Shown here: one piece after another, positions 15,408-15,892 of the stretch
Layout of the letters: each line of letters begins with the position of its first letter
Position numbering within the stretch: position 1 is the first letter of the stretch
NCBI GenBank assembly: GCA_903925705.1
Contig: CAIYGJ010000194.1
Location: 1-15,892, forward strand
DNA length: 15,892 bases
Reading direction: 5' to 3'
DNA from: an uncultured Actinomycetes bacterium
GTDB lineage: Bacteria; Actinomycetota; Actinomycetes; S36-B12; UBA5976
Notes under the pieces: generated by a model
Told to the model about the DNA's origin: nothing
Databases searched by the model: none
The model's input: the letters and a program-made list of their open reading frames with translations, nothing else
Program-made: the position numbers and the translations under genes

Positions 15408-15892
15408 CGCAACAGACCTCGTTGCGCAGTTACTGGTGTTGCTAGCAGAGCTTCTTTTTCAAGTTCAACAATTTCACGTTTGCGGTTTGATCCTAATTTG
15501 GTGTCGCCAATTTGTTCGTGAAGTTTTAGTAATGCATCGATAAGCATTTCGGGACGAGGTGGACAACCCGGTAAATAAATGTCAACCGGTACTACGTGAT
15601 CTACGCCCTGAACAATCGCATAATTATTAAACATGCCACCCGAAGATGCACACGCGCCCATCGCAAGAACCCACTTTGGTTCAGGCATTTGATCATAAAT
15701 TTGACGAAGTACTGGAGCCATTTTTTGGCTAACTCGACCAGCAACGATCATGAGATCTGCTTGACGTGGTGACGCGCGGAAAACTTCCATACCAAAGCGC
15801 GCCAAGTCATATCGACCAGCGCCAGATGCCATCATTTCGATGGCACAGCAAGCAAGTCCAAATGTTGCTGGCCATAGCGAGTTCTTACGGGC
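15404..15892 (-). CDS. nuoB: NADH-quinone oxidoreductase subunit B (cluster N2), start lies beyond the right edge
   Basis: The last 162 residues plus stop are present; the frame is open to the window edge. The fragment begins ARKNSLWPATFGLACCAIEM, the highly conserved opening of NuoB after its N-terminal helix, so only about 20-30 residues are missing. Cluster N2 ligands, counted in the fragment, are the tandem Cys15-Cys16, Cys81 (GACASSGG) and Cys110 (LPGCPPRPE). N2 is the last iron-sulfur cluster and reduces the quinone. RFGMEVFRASPRQADLMIVA (32-51) is also typical. The C-terminal about 35 residues after the last Cys segment form a charged tail. An internal ATG at 15833-15835 is not the start, since conserved codons continue upstream. 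nuoA is expected next. Confidence 0.97.
   Translation of the reverse strand, partial: ARKNSLWPATFGLACCAIEMMASGAGRYDLARFGMEVFRASPRQADLMIVAGRVSQKMAPVLRQIYDQMPEPKWVLAMGACASSGGMFNNYAIVQGVDHVVPVDIYLPGCPPRPEMLIDALLKLHEQIGDTKLGSNRKREIVELEKEALLATPVTAQRGLLR

Noticed and set aside
15404..15835. nuoB starting at the internal ATG at 15833-15835
   Set aside because: Codons upstream to the window edge encode the conserved KNSLWPATFGLACCAIE stretch, including two N2 cluster ligands, so the gene is longer and cut by the edge.
1..15892. Search for CRISPR arrays, tRNA or rRNA genes, insertion sequences, phage or toxin genes
   Set aside because: Almost every base is covered by intact minus-strand respiratory or isoprenoid genes. 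The three largest gaps are 48, 43 and 11 bases, and I saw no repeats, RNA genes or mobile-element motifs.

Overview
The window is one long minus-strand operon from a low-GC actinobacterium. It carries thirteen consecutive subunits of the proton-pumping NADH:quinone oxidoreductase (respiratory complex I), from nuoB (cut at the right edge) to nuoN. A long-chain polyprenyl diphosphate synthase and the 5' part of a rarD-type transporter gene follow, the latter running off the left edge. Reading down the minus strand the order is nuoB, C, D, E, F, G, H, I, J, K, L, M, N, polyprenyl synthase, rarD. nuoA is expected just beyond the right edge.

The organism call is an inference. Actinobacterial hallmarks are separate nuoC and nuoD genes, a long NuoH tail containing FDPFVGGFPVPPMPGQ, a long hydrophilic NuoJ tail, a NuoG that keeps the extra N7 cluster ligands, and a polyprenyl synthase right after nuoN. 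Base composition is well below that of most Actinobacteria: four 60-base lines counted by eye gave about 38, 43, 57 and 65% G+C, and the whole looks mid to upper 40s. Together with very tight packing (no gap over 48 bases) this suggests a streamlined freshwater actinobacterium of the acI/Nanopelagicales kind, but no marker gene here proves it.

By region: 11448-15892 holds nuoB-F (the quinone-site and peripheral-arm subunits B, C and D, then the NADH-dehydrogenase subunits E and F). 9235-11451 is nuoG, with four predicted iron-sulfur clusters. 7354-9235 is nuoH and nuoI, the link between arm and membrane. 1365-7354 is nuoJ-N, the membrane arm with three antiporter-like pumps. 344-1321 is the prenyl synthase, which probably makes the menaquinone side chain. 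1-295 is the start of rarD.

Electrons would pass from NADH at NuoF (FMN, N3) through NuoE/NuoG/NuoI/NuoB clusters to menaquinone bound between NuoB and NuoD, driving proton pumping by NuoH and NuoJ-N. The prenyl synthase would supply the lipid tail of that same quinone. Ten of the twelve nuo-nuo junctions overlap by 1-8 bases, so translational coupling is likely. All genes look intact, with cluster ligands and the checked membrane-arm charged residues present. I see no RNA genes, mobile elements, CRISPR arrays or phage genes, and no previously undescribed system.
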